Shown here one piece after another: positions 17,437 through 26,644 of a stretch of DNA of 64,000 nucleotides. The translations under genes were made by a program, and so were the position numbers. Below the pieces are notes generated by a model, which made no database searches, had not been told where the DNA came from, and saw only the letters and a program-made list of their open reading frames with translations. Position 1 is the first letter of the stretch; every line of letters begins with the position of its first letter. Source of the stretch: Flammeovirga yaeyamensis (GTDB lineage: Bacteria > Bacteroidota > Bacteroidia > Cytophagales > Flammeovirgaceae); contig NZ_CP076132.1 in NCBI RefSeq assembly GCF_018736045.1, positions 548,001 to 612,000 of the forward strand. The letters are read 5' to 3'.

Positions 17437-17810
17437 CTTATATCAATTTTATATTCCTTTTCAGCCAAATCAATCATCATATCGAAAATAATTGATTTAT
17501 GGTCAGCTTTTTCTGCTTCAGCCTCTAATCGTTTGATTTTCTTTTTTGCTGTTTCCAACTCAAGTTTAAGCTCTAATAACTCTTGTTCAGGTGTTTTTTT
17601 CTTCATGGCACTTACTTTATGGTTCCAGTCAAAGTTACCATATTTTTGTAACCAAATCTTTACAGTTTGATTCCCTTGAATACCATATTTACGTTGAGCT
17701 GCTTTAAGACCTAGTTGACCGTTTTCAACTTCCGAGACAATTTGAAGCTTTAAGGACATTGGATAATCCTTTTGGGTACGTTTAATGAACTGATTTTTAT
17801 TTTCTTCCAT
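17415..17810 (-). CDS. IS3-family transposase OrfA (helix-turn-helix)
   Basis: 131 residues. An N-terminal helix-turn-helix of the HTH_8 type (SLKLQIVSEVENGQLGLKAA, followed by YGIQGNQTVKIWLQKYG) binds the IS ends. A leucine-zipper-like coiled coil comes next (ELLELKLELETAKKKIKRLE). Near its end the in-frame heptamer A AAA AAC (minus strand, 17430-17436) is the classic -1 slippage signal. Slippage there continues into LFTQVVDHFRGEYSKG of the OrfB frame. OrfA alone usually acts as a repressor and OrfAB as the transposase. Confidence 0.85.
   Translation of the reverse strand: MEENKNQFIKRTQKDYPMSLKLQIVSEVENGQLGLKAAQRKYGIQGNQTVKIWLQKYGNFDWNHKVSAMKKKTPEQELLELKLELETAKKKIKRLEAEAEKADHKSIIFDMMIDLAEKEYKIDIRKNSSPK
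17430..17436 (-). promoter_or_regulatory. Programmed -1 frameshift heptamer A AAA AAC
   Basis: The heptamer is in frame in orfA as AGA AAA AAC. A one-base backward slip gives the codons CTC TTC ACC CAA of the OrfB frame, which stay open into the DDE domain. Confidence 0.8.
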
Positions 17811-17861
17811 GATAACGATTGTTTTAGTGTATCGTTATTTTAGGACTGTACATATCACCTT

Positions 17862-17901
17862 AAAAAGGGCTTGGGGAATTAAACATCCTCAAGCCCTTTT
17901 T
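17862..17901 (+). terminator. Strong hairpin terminator, probably the original ltaE terminator
   Basis: The 12-bp arms AAAAAGGGCTTG / CAAGCCCTTTTT are extended inward by further pairs. It lies 9 bases beyond the IS right end. Removing the IS and one TAT copy would place it about 20 bases after the ltaE stop codon. Confidence 0.8.
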
Positions 17902-17933
17902 AGTTATGAAGGAGGACCCAAACTTTTAATACT

Positions 17934-18380
17934 ATGTTTAAAATCGCATTGAAATATGGTAGCCTCATGTTTATCGGTTACCTTATTTTATTCTTCATCA
18001 TGAAATTCCTCAATCTTTATCACATTGTGGAACTTAGAGTACTAAATTTTCTCATTCAATCAACAGGCATTTATTTCGCCTTAAAAGAATTACGACAGCA
18101 AGATCAATCCAATTACGGTTATCTCAATGCTTTTCTGGAGGGAATAATTGTAACAATGGCAGGTGCACTTCCATTCGCCATTTTCATGGTAACTTATCTC
18201 ACCTCTGTAGAACCCGAATTTATGACCTATCTTCAACAATATGCCTTGAATGGAGCCTATTTAAATCCCATGACTGTCTTTATAGGTTTGGTCTTCGAAG
18301 CCGTCGGATCAGGTTTTTTAATCTCCTATGTCATAATGAGATACACCTTAATAAAGCAACCTTCTACAATAAAAAATTAA
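17934..18380 (+). CDS. DUF4199-like small integral membrane protein
   Basis: 148 residues with four hydrophobic segments (about 8-26, 36-52, 66-90 and 112-134) and the phrase YGYLNAFLEGIIVT between them. The layout matches DUF4199, a Bacteroidota membrane protein family of unknown function. A purine-rich AAGGAGGA lies 17 bases before the ATG, too far for an efficient ribosome site, which fits the usual weak reliance on Shine-Dalgarno pairing in this phylum. It stands alone between the IS and the secreted-protein cluster. Confidence 0.65.
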   Translation: MFKIALKYGSLMFIGYLILFFIMKFLNLYHIVELRVLNFLIQSTGIYFALKELRQQDQSNYGYLNAFLEGIIVTMAGALPFAIFMVTYLTSVEPEFMTYLQQYALNGAYLNPMTVFIGLVFEAVGSGFLISYVIMRYTLIKQPSTIKN

Positions 18381-18388
18381 TAAGTGTT

Positions 18389-18426
18389 AACCACAGTTTT
18401 TTTCGCAACTGTGGTTTATTTTTTGC
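18389..18426 (+). terminator. Terminator of the DUF4199 gene
   Basis: The stem AACCACAGTT / AACTGTGGTT has an 8-nt loop and is followed by TATTTTTTG. Confidence 0.75.
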
Positions 18427-18520
18427 GTTTTAAGCTTCTGAGTAAGCTAACAATCAGTTGATAAACCTAATAAATAAACTAATCTAAAGCTTACCTAAAC
18501 TAATTTATAAACCTAACAAT

Positions 18521-18544
18521 CTAACTCTATTCCAGCTGAGTTAG
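18521..18544 (+). promoter_or_regulatory. Leader hairpin upstream of the 18565 gene
   Basis: The perfect 7-bp stem CTAACTC / GAGTTAG has a 10-nt loop and ends 20 bases before the ATG. The preceding leader repeats CTAA-like words several times. It may control translation. This is structure only, with no known family. Confidence 0.3.
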
Positions 18545-18564
18545 AAATTAATATTCAGACTTCT

Positions 18565-20424
18565 ATGAAAAGTTTAATAAAATCTATGCTGCTATCAGTA
18601 CTAATGTGTATTGGTGTAGTTCTACCTATGACTTCGTGGGCTCAATGCAGTGTGTTTAGTGGTTCTACTTATAATTTAAGAGGAGATTTAACTTTAAGTA
18701 ATTGTAATGTGGATTTGGGTACAGATCTAGAGATTATATCTTATGTGAATAATAGTACTGATATGCACGCTTTTAATGTTGATGGAGAAGTTACTATTAA
18801 TGTTAAAGAAAAACTACTTTTTGAAAGTGATTATACTGAGGAGTGTAAAAATGGAACTTGCATTGATGTACCTAATTCAGGGACTAACATTAATATAAAT
18901 AACAATTCTAAGTTAATTGTCAAAGGAGATTTAGAAATAAGTGTTTTGACGAATATCAATATTGTAGGTAATGGTCAATTAATTGTATTAGGAGATTTAA
19001 TAGTATCGAATAGATTTGCAGGACGTTCATTGATAAACTTAAACAATAATTCTAGAATTTATGTAAGAGGAGATGGTTATTATAATTATTCAAATGGTAC
19101 AATTAACGGTGAAGTATTTACACAAGGGCAAGTGATAATAGAAAGAATTGATACAGTAGGACAATCTTCTTATCAATTAGCATTAGATTGGTTAAAAAAG
19201 AATACTGATTTAGGTATACTTAGATATTTAGTAGCCATTTTTATTCAAGGACAGTTTGAAGCTATTCAAGGAGAAAATAATAGTGATTTTAGAAATTCTA
19301 TTAATAATAATTTAACAACAAACTTATTTGATTTATTATTAGATATATCTGACCCATTCACGGCTTCAAATATAAATATCAATGGAGAAACTCTAGATCA
19401 AACACAATTAATATTTAATTCAACTGAAGAACAAGAATTACTTGATCAAGCGAATTATATTTCTTCATCAGATTACTCTTGGATGAGAAAAGAAGTTGTT
19501 TTATCTAGTTCTTTTTTTGATGATATCAATAGTGACTTTGGATTTACTTCAGAGGAAACAGATGATATAAATGATGTTAGAAGTTTATTATCAACTTTAT
19601 CTTGGTCATTTACTAATAATTTTAGTTACAAAGGAGGTAATCAAATAAGGCTATTAGATTTATTAATGAATGTAGTTGAAGGATCAAATGATATATCAGA
19701 TGAAGATAGACAAAAATTGAAAGATTTATTTGCTGACCCGGATATGTCATTAACTGTATCCATCTTTGATAAAGGTAAAACCAAAAATTTTTATACAACA
19801 AATGGAATAAGTTACCCGGAATTTGATATTCAATTCAATCATCAAATAACAGACGACGACCTACCAGTTGAACTAATATCTTTCACAGCAGAGAAGATAA
19901 ACAACGATGTAGAATTAAACTGGGCGACTGCATCAGAAAAAAATGCATCTCACTTTATTGTTCAAAAATCGTATGATAGATCAAATTGGTTAGAAATTGG
20001 AGAGGTAAAGGCATTTGGTAATTCAAACACAAGACACGATTATAAATATACCGATAACAACTCTTACAACGATGTGTATTACCGTTTAAAACAAGTTGAT
20101 TTTGATGGTCAATCAGAGTTTTTTGGTCCTTTATTCGTTGCTTTTGGAAATGAAAGGAAATTCAATGTTGTATTGATGCCTAATAACACAACAATTGGTG
20201 ACCAAGTAAAGGTAAGTATATCTGGAATAAATACTAATCAAGATGTTGCATATCAGTTGTTTGATACGAATGGTAGATTAATTCATTCTGATGTTATTCA
20301 ATCCACAGGGAATACGAGTTTACTAGAAGAATTAGAATACCCTAATCAAATTGGAAAAGGAATGTACTACTTGATATTCCAAAATGGAAGCAGTATTGAA
20401 AGAAAGAAAATACTATTTAAGTAA
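18565..20424 (+). CDS. Secreted T9SS-targeted protein with beta-helix-like N-terminus
   Basis: 619 residues. Signal peptide about 1-27 (ending SWAQ). Residues 28 to about 215 show short repeats such as INVKEKLLFES, LIVKGDLEISV and LIVLGDLIVSN, typical of a right-handed beta-helix surface protein. A middle helical region contains ALDWLKKNTD and LLSTLSWSFTNNF. From about residue 433 comes LPVELISF...WATASEKNASHF, followed by QVDFDGQSEFFGP. A T9SS type A sorting domain runs from about residue 534 to the end. The middle region resembles that of the next gene (ALDWL; a second block before DDLPVEL), so the two are paralogues. Function unknown; it is probably a surface or matrix protein. Confidence 0.8.
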   Translation: MKSLIKSMLLSVLMCIGVVLPMTSWAQCSVFSGSTYNLRGDLTLSNCNVDLGTDLEIISYVNNSTDMHAFNVDGEVTINVKEKLLFESDYTEECKNGTCIDVPNSGTNININNNSKLIVKGDLEISVLTNINIVGNGQLIVLGDLIVSNRFAGRSLINLNNNSRIYVRGDGYYNYSNGTINGEVFTQGQVIIERIDTVGQSSYQLALDWLKKNTDLGILRYLVAIFIQGQFEAIQGENNSDFRNSINNNLTTNLFDLLLDISDPFTASNININGETLDQTQLIFNSTEEQELLDQANYISSSDYSWMRKEVVLSSSFFDDINSDFGFTSEETDDINDVRSLLSTLSWSFTNNFSYKGGNQIRLLDLLMNVVEGSNDISDEDRQKLKDLFADPDMSLTVSIFDKGKTKNFYTTNGISYPEFDIQFNHQITDDDLPVELISFTAEKINNDVELNWATASEKNASHFIVQKSYDRSNWLEIGEVKAFGNSNTRHDYKYTDNNSYNDVYYRLKQVDFDGQSEFFGPLFVAFGNERKFNVVLMPNNTTIGDQVKVSISGINTNQDVAYQLFDTNGRLIHSDVIQSTGNTSLLEELEYPNQIGKGMYYLIFQNGSSIERKKILFK

Positions 20425-20446
20425 GTAGAAACGTTAGCACATATTT

Positions 20447-20506
20447 AAACTGCTTCAGGATAATCTTAAGCTTATTGTTTATGAAACATCTTGGAGCAGT
20501 TTTCTT
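20447..20506 (+). terminator. Weak terminator of the 18565-20424 gene
   Basis: Arms AAACTGCTTCA and TGGAGCAGTTT are separated by a long loop of about 34 nt and followed by a T-rich stretch. The loop is unusually long for an intrinsic terminator. Confidence 0.4.
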
Positions 20507-20763
20507 GTTTTAAAAAGTATATGTATCATCGTTAAATAAATGAATAAGTAATAAAAGTTGAAAAAAGTTATTAATCTGTCATCAAGAATTTTAATCTGAT
20601 TTTAAACTATTTCGTTGAAAATTAGTTCTCAAAAGCTTTAAAGAAAAAGTTTGACTATTAGATGTTTATGGAACTAATTTAATTTTTTAATTATCAGAAT
20701 TTTTTTTGATTATGATAAAAAAGACCAAAAACAGAGAATAAAAAGTTAATATTTAAATAATAC

Positions 20764-20793
20764 TTTGTACTATTTAAATAAAATGTAACTTTG
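20764..20793 (+). promoter_or_regulatory. Strong Bacteroidota promoter for the 20999 gene
   Basis: TTTG (20764-20767), 18 bases, then TAACTTTG (20786-20793) followed by C. This matches both the -33 and -7 elements of the primary sigma factor. The predicted start near 20800 gives a leader of about 200 nt. Confidence 0.7.
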
Positions 20794-20998
20794 CAGTTAT
20801 TAACACTGTTAAAAAAAACAACTACAAGGTCGTGTTAAAGTTATCTTTTCTAGGTAATTACAGCTTGAATTTTAAAAATGGAAAGGTTCTTGTTTTAAAT
20901 GTAATTATTAGAACTTATTTGAACTTAAATACATCTACTATTAATTCACTCTTTATTCTTACTTAAGTCAGAATAAACTACTGCTAAACATCTATTCT

Positions 20999-22813
20999 AT
21001 GAAAAATAAAAATTTCTACTATTTAGTAGCAGTATTTTTACTGCTTACTCGTTATGAATTGTATGCTCAATGTAATTCTGCATTCTTTGAAGCAGGGACA
21101 CCAAGTATGACAAGTGATGTAACTATAACTTCAGAATGTCAACAATACGGTAATGCTTTAGAAGGAATTCTTACATCAAATGATGTTAATAGAACATTGA
21201 CAATCGGTAATGGTACTGATGTTGTCGAAGTTGTTCTTGATTATCCAACTTTAACGCTTACTGGTGAAACAAACAATGGAGTATATATTAATGGTGTGAC
21301 TCTGACAATAAAAAATAATGCTACTTTAATTGTACCAAATGATTTATTGCTTACTAATAGTTCATCTATTAATGTTGAGAATGGAGGAACCTTAATCATT
21401 GGAAACGATTTACTAACAGAAGGAGGTGAGTTAACTCCAGAAGAGTCAGTAGGAGTGACAATAAACGTAGCAGATGGAGGTGAAGTACATGTTGGCAATA
21501 ATGCAGTATTAAATTATTCAGGTGGCTACTTAGGAACTTTACCAAACCCAAATATGTTCGTTTCAGGTTTAGTAACACAGTTTGATCCTGCAACAGCAGA
21601 TACTTCTGGGCTGGAGTCATTACTTTCTTTAATTCAAGTAATAAACTTTTTTGCTGGTGGTGCATTAGATTGGTTAGAAGATATTGTTCAAAATTGGATA
21701 GATAGTTTGGAAAATGCAACAGGTGGTTTTGACATTACGTTACCTGGATCTAACCCAGGTTCACCTAACCCATTTGACACAGGAGTTGTTATTACTATTC
21801 CAACTACAGCCTCAGCATCTGACTTCTTTACGAATACATCTACAAGCGAAAATATTTTTACTACTAGTGAATTAGATCTATTAGATATAGAAAATGAAAT
21901 TAGTTTAGCTAATAAAAAAATTCAGATTCAGAGCTCAATTTTAGATATATCTTTAGGGGAGATATCTCAAGATGAAACTAACATTTCAAGTTTATTAGCG
22001 TTAAAGAATGTATTATCACAAATGACTTGGAATTTACATGGATCTGTAGCTACAAGTATGACAGCATATCATAATAATATGGCTACTGAAGCACAGAAGA
22101 CAGAATTGACTAATTATTTTGCTCAAGATATAAAAATCACTATTTCAGTAGTAGATAAAGATGCTGCTTCTGTAAATAGAGTAAGTATGATGATGACAGA
22201 CCATCAGCAAGAAGTAACAATTATTCATTCAAATATTCCTGATGATTTGCCAGTAGAGTTAACATATTTCAATGCATCTATTGAAAATGAAGAAGTTCTT
22301 TTAAAATGGGAAACAGCAACAGAAATAAATGCATCTCATTTTGTCGTTCAACGTTCAACAGATAAAACAAATTGGGTATCGTTAGGAGAAGTTGAAGCAG
22401 CAGGTAATTCAAATGTTTCTATTTCATATGAATTTTCAGATATTTCGCCATTGACTCAAGCTTATTATAGATTACATCAATATGATTTTGATGGTCAAAA
22501 TGAAATTTTTGGACCTGTTCAAGTAAACTTTAATGCAAACGCCTTATCTGGCTTTGATGTAGTTCTAATGCCAAATGCAATTTCTAACGGAGAAGATTTA
22601 AGAACAAGTCTAACGGGGTTAGTAGAAAACTCTTCAATTCTTGTTAAACTTTTTGATGGAAATGGTAGAGAATTATTTGTAAAAGAAATAGGAACTTCTT
22701 CAAATTCATTATTTAAAGAAATAGATGTACCTAATAATTTATCTACAGGAGTTTATTACATGGTTTTCCAAAACGGATCAGAAGTAAAAAGAAAACGATT
22801 GGTTATTAAATAA
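20999..22813 (+). CDS. Secreted T9SS-targeted protein with beta-helix-like N-terminus
   Basis: 604 residues. Signal peptide about 1-24 (ending LYAQ). The N-terminal part has strand repeats (VTLTIKNNATLIVPNDLLLT, then GGTLIIGNDLLTEGG). ALDWLEDIVQNWIDSL around residue 220 matches ALDWLKK in the upstream protein. From about residue 417 comes LPVELTYF...WETATEINASHF, then QYDFDGQNEIFGP. The T9SS sorting domain covers about 520-604 and ends GVYYMVFQNGSEVKRKRLVI. It has its own strong promoter 200 bases upstream, so it is regulated apart from the 18565 gene. Function unknown; it is probably exposed on the cell surface. Confidence 0.8.
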   Translation: MKNKNFYYLVAVFLLLTRYELYAQCNSAFFEAGTPSMTSDVTITSECQQYGNALEGILTSNDVNRTLTIGNGTDVVEVVLDYPTLTLTGETNNGVYINGVTLTIKNNATLIVPNDLLLTNSSSINVENGGTLIIGNDLLTEGGELTPEESVGVTINVADGGEVHVGNNAVLNYSGGYLGTLPNPNMFVSGLVTQFDPATADTSGLESLLSLIQVINFFAGGALDWLEDIVQNWIDSLENATGGFDITLPGSNPGSPNPFDTGVVITIPTTASASDFFTNTSTSENIFTTSELDLLDIENEISLANKKIQIQSSILDISLGEISQDETNISSLLALKNVLSQMTWNLHGSVATSMTAYHNNMATEAQKTELTNYFAQDIKITISVVDKDAASVNRVSMMMTDHQQEVTIIHSNIPDDLPVELTYFNASIENEEVLLKWETATEINASHFVVQRSTDKTNWVSLGEVEAAGNSNVSISYEFSDISPLTQAYYRLHQYDFDGQNEIFGPVQVNFNANALSGFDVVLMPNAISNGEDLRTSLTGLVENSSILVKLFDGNGRELFVKEIGTSSNSLFKEIDVPNNLSTGVYYMVFQNGSEVKRKRLVIK

Positions 22814-22836
22814 TCAGTTAGCTATAAAGATATTAG

Positions 22837-22866
22837 AAGGTGATCTCGGAAGGGATCACCTTTTTT
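22837..22866 (+). terminator. Terminator of the 20999-22813 gene
   Basis: The stem AAGGTGATC / GATCACCTT has an 8-nt loop and is followed by a run of T. Confidence 0.8.
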
Positions 22867-22904
22867 AGTGATAAAACACTTGTAATCATATATTTATTGA
22901 AGGA

Positions 22905-22912
22905 TAATTTTG
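22905..22912 (+). promoter_or_regulatory. Possible -7 element (TAATTTTG) for the 23067 gene
   Basis: A TAnnTTTG match with TTG at 22880-22882, 22 bases upstream. It would give a leader of about 148 nt. Confidence 0.4.
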
Positions 22913-23066
22913 TATTCAATTCAGAATTATTGAAATTTAATAATATAAATTGAACTTTTCTTTACTCGTTATATCCCTATCCCCAACTAAATAGATCATA
23001 CTAAGAACGAAGAATGTTCAATTCTAAACTTAATCTTTCTATTTCTAAACCATTGCTATATTAACT

Positions 23067-24236
23067 ATGACAAAAACTACCTTTTACTCCTTTACAGCAC
23101 TGTTTATTTTATTCATAAATAGTGATGGCTTTAGCCAATGTGAAACAGGTCAAACTACTGATTTTACTTTTAATGAATCGGGCGTAGTAGCATGTGAAAC
23201 AACACCAGAAACATTTCATTTATTTTCTGCTACCGGTCAAGATATCACAATTACTCACCAAGACGGTGATAATGATCCTAACGATGGACCCGATTATATC
23301 ATAAATACCGTTTCGCTTTTAAATGTTGCTGGCGAAGGGTTATTATCGTTGAGGCCAGGAGCTGGTGAATTTACAGAGGTGGATGGTAATAGTCTAGCAG
23401 ATTATGCTGTGCATTGGATTATTAAATCAAATACTCATGTAATATTAGATGGCGATTTATTTTTACATTATGGATCTACAATTACTATTGAAGAAGATGC
23501 AACTTTAGAAATAACAGGTGATATATCATTAGCTTCAAGTCTATTATTTTGTGATGATTGTGTTAGCCTTGATGCCGCTACTAGAGCAGCAGCTGAAGAA
23601 AGTTATGCAAACACTTTAATACCAAGTATTACTATTAATAATTTAGGAAATTTATCCGTTGGAGGTGATAATGATTTACCGGTCGAGTTAATATCTTTTA
23701 CGGGTGAAAAAATAGAAGATTATGTAGTACTTAATTGGTCAACTGCTACAGAAATTAATTCCTCACACTTTCTTATTGAGAGGTCTTCGGATAAAACATC
23801 ATGGGAAGAAATAGGGTATCTAGAAACTTCAGGAAACAGTTCGGTAACTATAGAATATTCTTTTGTTGATGAAGATATTAATGAAATAAATTTTTATCGT
23901 TTAGTTCATGTTGATTTTGATCAAACAGAAACTGTTTATGGTCCGATTGAAATATCTGTCATATCTAAAACACTCAATGTTGCAATGTACCCTAACATAG
24001 TATCTAATGGTAGTTCATTTAAAGTTGCTTTGAATAATTTAAGTATTGGAAGTTCTATTGAAATGACAATTTATGACGTTAATGGGAAGTTTATTGATAA
24101 TTCTTTATTGAATACTATTAATGTTAATAGCATTGTGATTTCACAAAAACTACCTGATAATTTGAGGAAGGGTTTGTATTTTCTAATTACGAAAAACGGA
24201 TCTGAAATTAGTAGAACTAAGTTCATGATTGATTAA
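23067..24236 (+). CDS. Secreted T9SS-targeted protein, short form
   Basis: 389 residues. Signal peptide about 1-23 (ending GFSQ). A short N-terminal region shows beta-helix-like phrases (NTHVILDGDLFLHYGSTITI, then ATLEITGDISL). Unlike its neighbours it has no helical middle region. From about residue 204 comes LPVELISF...WSTATEINSSHF, then a T9SS sorting domain from about residue 308 (YPNIVSNGSSFKVALNN...LRKGLYFLITKNGSEISR). The C-terminal 185 residues align by eye with those of the 18565 and 20999 products. Export through Sec and the T9SS is expected. Function unknown. Confidence 0.8.
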   Translation: MTKTTFYSFTALFILFINSDGFSQCETGQTTDFTFNESGVVACETTPETFHLFSATGQDITITHQDGDNDPNDGPDYIINTVSLLNVAGEGLLSLRPGAGEFTEVDGNSLADYAVHWIIKSNTHVILDGDLFLHYGSTITIEEDATLEITGDISLASSLLFCDDCVSLDAATRAAAEESYANTLIPSITINNLGNLSVGGDNDLPVELISFTGEKIEDYVVLNWSTATEINSSHFLIERSSDKTSWEEIGYLETSGNSSVTIEYSFVDEDINEINFYRLVHVDFDQTETVYGPIEISVISKTLNVAMYPNIVSNGSSFKVALNNLSIGSSIEMTIYDVNGKFIDNSLLNTINVNSIVISQKLPDNLRKGLYFLITKNGSEISRTKFMID

Positions 24237-24255
24237 TAGAAAAAATGTATATGCA

Positions 24256-24285
24256 AAAAAGGCTACCTAAAATGGTGGCCTTTTT
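24256..24285. terminator. Terminator between convergent genes
   Basis: The stem AAAAAGGCTACC / GGTGGCCTTTTT has one wobble pair. The loop is 6 nt, and T-runs suit both strands. Confidence 0.75.
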
Positions 24286-24328
24286 CGTTTATATACTTTT
24301 GTAATCAAAATAATAGACTACATCGTAT

Positions 24329-26644
24329 TTATAAAACTTGTTTTAAGATGGGACAGAAGAACTCATTATTAAAGTTGGGGTGATTGAACAGTGGAGTTAA
24401 ATACATTAATGTCCAATCAAAATTATTGAAGAATATAAATACATTTTGTAAAGTTGGTATACTCAAAATAATAGTCCCATAATTATTTCCTTCAAATTGA
24501 TTTTCACTAATTAATAAGGTTTCGAGTTTAGTTAAATTTGTTAAGGTTGAAGGTAATTCACCACTTAACTGATTTACCATAATGTTTATACTAACTAGTT
24601 CAGATAAATTACCTATTTCTTCAGGTAAATATCCAATTAAATTGGTATTGTATAGATCTATACTAGTTACTCTTCCTTCACTATTTGTACTTACACCAAA
24701 CCAATTGTCCAAATCATTGTCCATTGACCATTGTTGTGATTCGGGGATTTCGAATACACCTTGTTCATTTTTTATCCACCAATTAGAACCACCAGCTGAT
24801 TCATATAATTTATACAAAGCTAATTTATCTTTGTGAGAATCGGATAACATAGGTTTCTGATAACCCGCAACAAAGTTAACATCAAAACCATCCCCAGTTA
24901 TAGATCCACTATCAACAATCTTAATCCAAGAGATTTGATTGACATCTTGAAGACCATCAACATAGCTTAAATGGAATTCGTTATTGGCAATGTAGGCATC
25001 TCCAACTTTCACCCAATCACCACTGTTTTCTAAGTCATCTTTATAGTATCTGCCATTATAGCTTTTATGAACAAATACTTCAGCTTTTTCACCATACGCT
25101 TTAAAAGCTTCTTCTTTATCTTCGTAAAAGGCTTTTTTACCCCATGAAGTTTCTACGACTTGAAGTGTAGCATCTATAGTTAATTCTAAAGGTTGAGGTA
25201 ATTGCATGAGTACCATTCCACCTTCACCACCAAGTGAAACAAATTTATTAGCATTTTTTCTAAAGTCCGCTAAATCTGCATTGGCAGAATTTTTACGAGA
25301 TTCCTTACTTACATTGTAATTATCATGAGACAAGTCTTTTACGTCATAATTAAAGTATTCAGGACGGTACAATTTAACTTCGGCATATTGGTATCCTTCT
25401 AAGTTGCCTCTATACCACTGATCATAATATTCTCCAACAATTTCTCTATTGTTATCATTGCTGATAGGATTGTCTGAGTTCACATCAAATGATTGGGTTG
25501 AAGCCATGTCTCCCCAATTGTGATATAATGTATTTTCAGTTGGATTACCGCTGTCATCTAATAATATCATTTTGATATCATTTTTAATTATTTCGCCATT
25601 TAAGGTTCTCAATTGCAGCTTATCAGAAAAGTGATGAGACGTGAACACCATATTATCGCCTGTTAGTGCAGCACCTGTTACACGGCCACCGATGAGATTG
25701 GATTCGTCACGTGCATTTAAACCACCGTAGATAGTACCTGCTTGAAAAGATACTTTGTTGTCTGACCAGTCCCAGTCCATATTATTTAAATAGATAGCAG
25801 TACCTCCTTGCCATTGACTGAAAGAGATGAGGCGTTGCCTTTCAAAACCATCTGTTTCGTCACTATTTTGTGTAAACAAGATGTCTCCACCTTGGAATTT
25901 GACAGTATTTGTTTGTTGAATGGTATTTTCTTCAAAATAGAACTCAGGTTCCACGAAATCTTCATCTTCAATACCTTCTACAGCGACTTCACTATCAAAT
26001 TCAAATTTTACGACATGTGCCCAAACTTGTCCTGCATACCTTGTTCCGTTTAAAGAAGCATCTACATCATTCCAAATATCGGATCCGCCATTTTGTGCAG
26101 TTCCCCAATCAGCAACCACTTTATAGAAACCACTTTTACCTGCAAGAAATAAGTAGCCGTCTTTATCCACATCTACTTGAGTGATTTTACCTCTGAAGCG
26201 ATATTTATTTACATTCCGTTTCATTTGATCTACTGAAACGTTAGGATCATACTTAAATAGGTGAATAACTTTTACTTTGTGTGTTTTGAGATCGACAAGG
26301 TAGATTTTTTTCTTTCTGCTAACAACTACTGTGAGGTAATCGTTTTCAGGACTCACACACATGTGCCCTCCTTGCGGAATGGTAAACGGTTGTCCATTTT
26401 CCTTGTAGAGTTTCATTTTTTTCAAGTAAGCTTCATCTTCCAAACCCTGAAAGTCATAGCTTACTTCATAGATTTCAGAACCAGCTGAAGAGGAGTTTAA
26501 AATATAAACTTGCTGATTAAAAGGCATTCTTAGTGATGAACTTTCAGTAGTCTCATCCAGGACTTCTTCGTAATGTTTGTTGCAGGAATAGAAAAGGACA
26601 GAAGAAATCAGAAGAATAATAATTCTAGAGAATAGTTTTTTCAT
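24329..26644 (-). CDS. Large lipoprotein with plant-type leucine-rich repeats
   Basis: 771 residues. The lipoprotein signal ends in FYSC at about residue 21, so it is membrane-anchored. The N-terminal half has phrases found in beta-propeller proteins (GGHMCVSPENDYLTVVVSRK, then KIYLVDLKTHKVKVIH; DVDKDGYLFLAGKSGFYKVV). After about residue 640 comes the start of an LRR array of the extracellular plant type (LYNTNLIGYLPEEIGNLSEL; NQLSGELPSTLTNLTKLETL). The last 60 residues lose the LxGxLP rhythm and end in NEFFCPILKQVL, so the array looks shortened or frame-shifted. It faces the secreted-protein cluster. Probably a surface protein; partner unknown. Confidence 0.7.
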   Translation of the reverse strand: MKKLFSRIIILLISSVLFYSCNKHYEEVLDETTESSSLRMPFNQQVYILNSSSAGSEIYEVSYDFQGLEDEAYLKKMKLYKENGQPFTIPQGGHMCVSPENDYLTVVVSRKKKIYLVDLKTHKVKVIHLFKYDPNVSVDQMKRNVNKYRFRGKITQVDVDKDGYLFLAGKSGFYKVVADWGTAQNGGSDIWNDVDASLNGTRYAGQVWAHVVKFEFDSEVAVEGIEDEDFVEPEFYFEENTIQQTNTVKFQGGDILFTQNSDETDGFERQRLISFSQWQGGTAIYLNNMDWDWSDNKVSFQAGTIYGGLNARDESNLIGGRVTGAALTGDNMVFTSHHFSDKLQLRTLNGEIIKNDIKMILLDDSGNPTENTLYHNWGDMASTQSFDVNSDNPISNDNNREIVGEYYDQWYRGNLEGYQYAEVKLYRPEYFNYDVKDLSHDNYNVSKESRKNSANADLADFRKNANKFVSLGGEGGMVLMQLPQPLELTIDATLQVVETSWGKKAFYEDKEEAFKAYGEKAEVFVHKSYNGRYYKDDLENSGDWVKVGDAYIANNEFHLSYVDGLQDVNQISWIKIVDSGSITGDGFDVNFVAGYQKPMLSDSHKDKLALYKLYESAGGSNWWIKNEQGVFEIPESQQWSMDNDLDNWFGVSTNSEGRVTSIDLYNTNLIGYLPEEIGNLSELVSINIMVNQLSGELPSTLTNLTKLETLLISENQFEGNNYGTIILSIPTLQNVFIFFNNFDWTLMYLTPLFNHPNFNNEFFCPILKQVL

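Larger units (their letters stand above)
16399..17852 (-). mobile_element. Complete IS3-family insertion sequence, 1454 bp
   Basis: The ends are imperfect inverted repeats of about 25 bp. The left end reads TGTAAAGTCCTGAAATAACG and the right end, read inward, TGTACAGTCCTAAAATAACG; both continue ATACA, with two mismatches in total. The element is flanked by the 3-bp direct repeat TAT (16396-16398 and 17853-17855). It contains orfA and orfB in the usual overlapping arrangement. The intact frames, matched ends and clean target duplication suggest a recent insertion. It landed between ltaE and that gene's terminator. Confidence 0.9.
20425..20998. other. 574-base intergenic region with a long leader
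   Basis: The first 80 bases hold a weak hairpin (20447-20506). A clear promoter lies at 20764-20793. The remaining 200 bases would be the 5' leader of the 20999 gene. I see no open frame or RNA gene in it. Confidence 0.5.

Noticed and set aside
25786-26488. Small open stretches on both strands inside the LRR lipoprotein gene
   Set aside because: They are shadows of the 771-residue lipoprotein frame, which has a lipobox and continuous domain structure.
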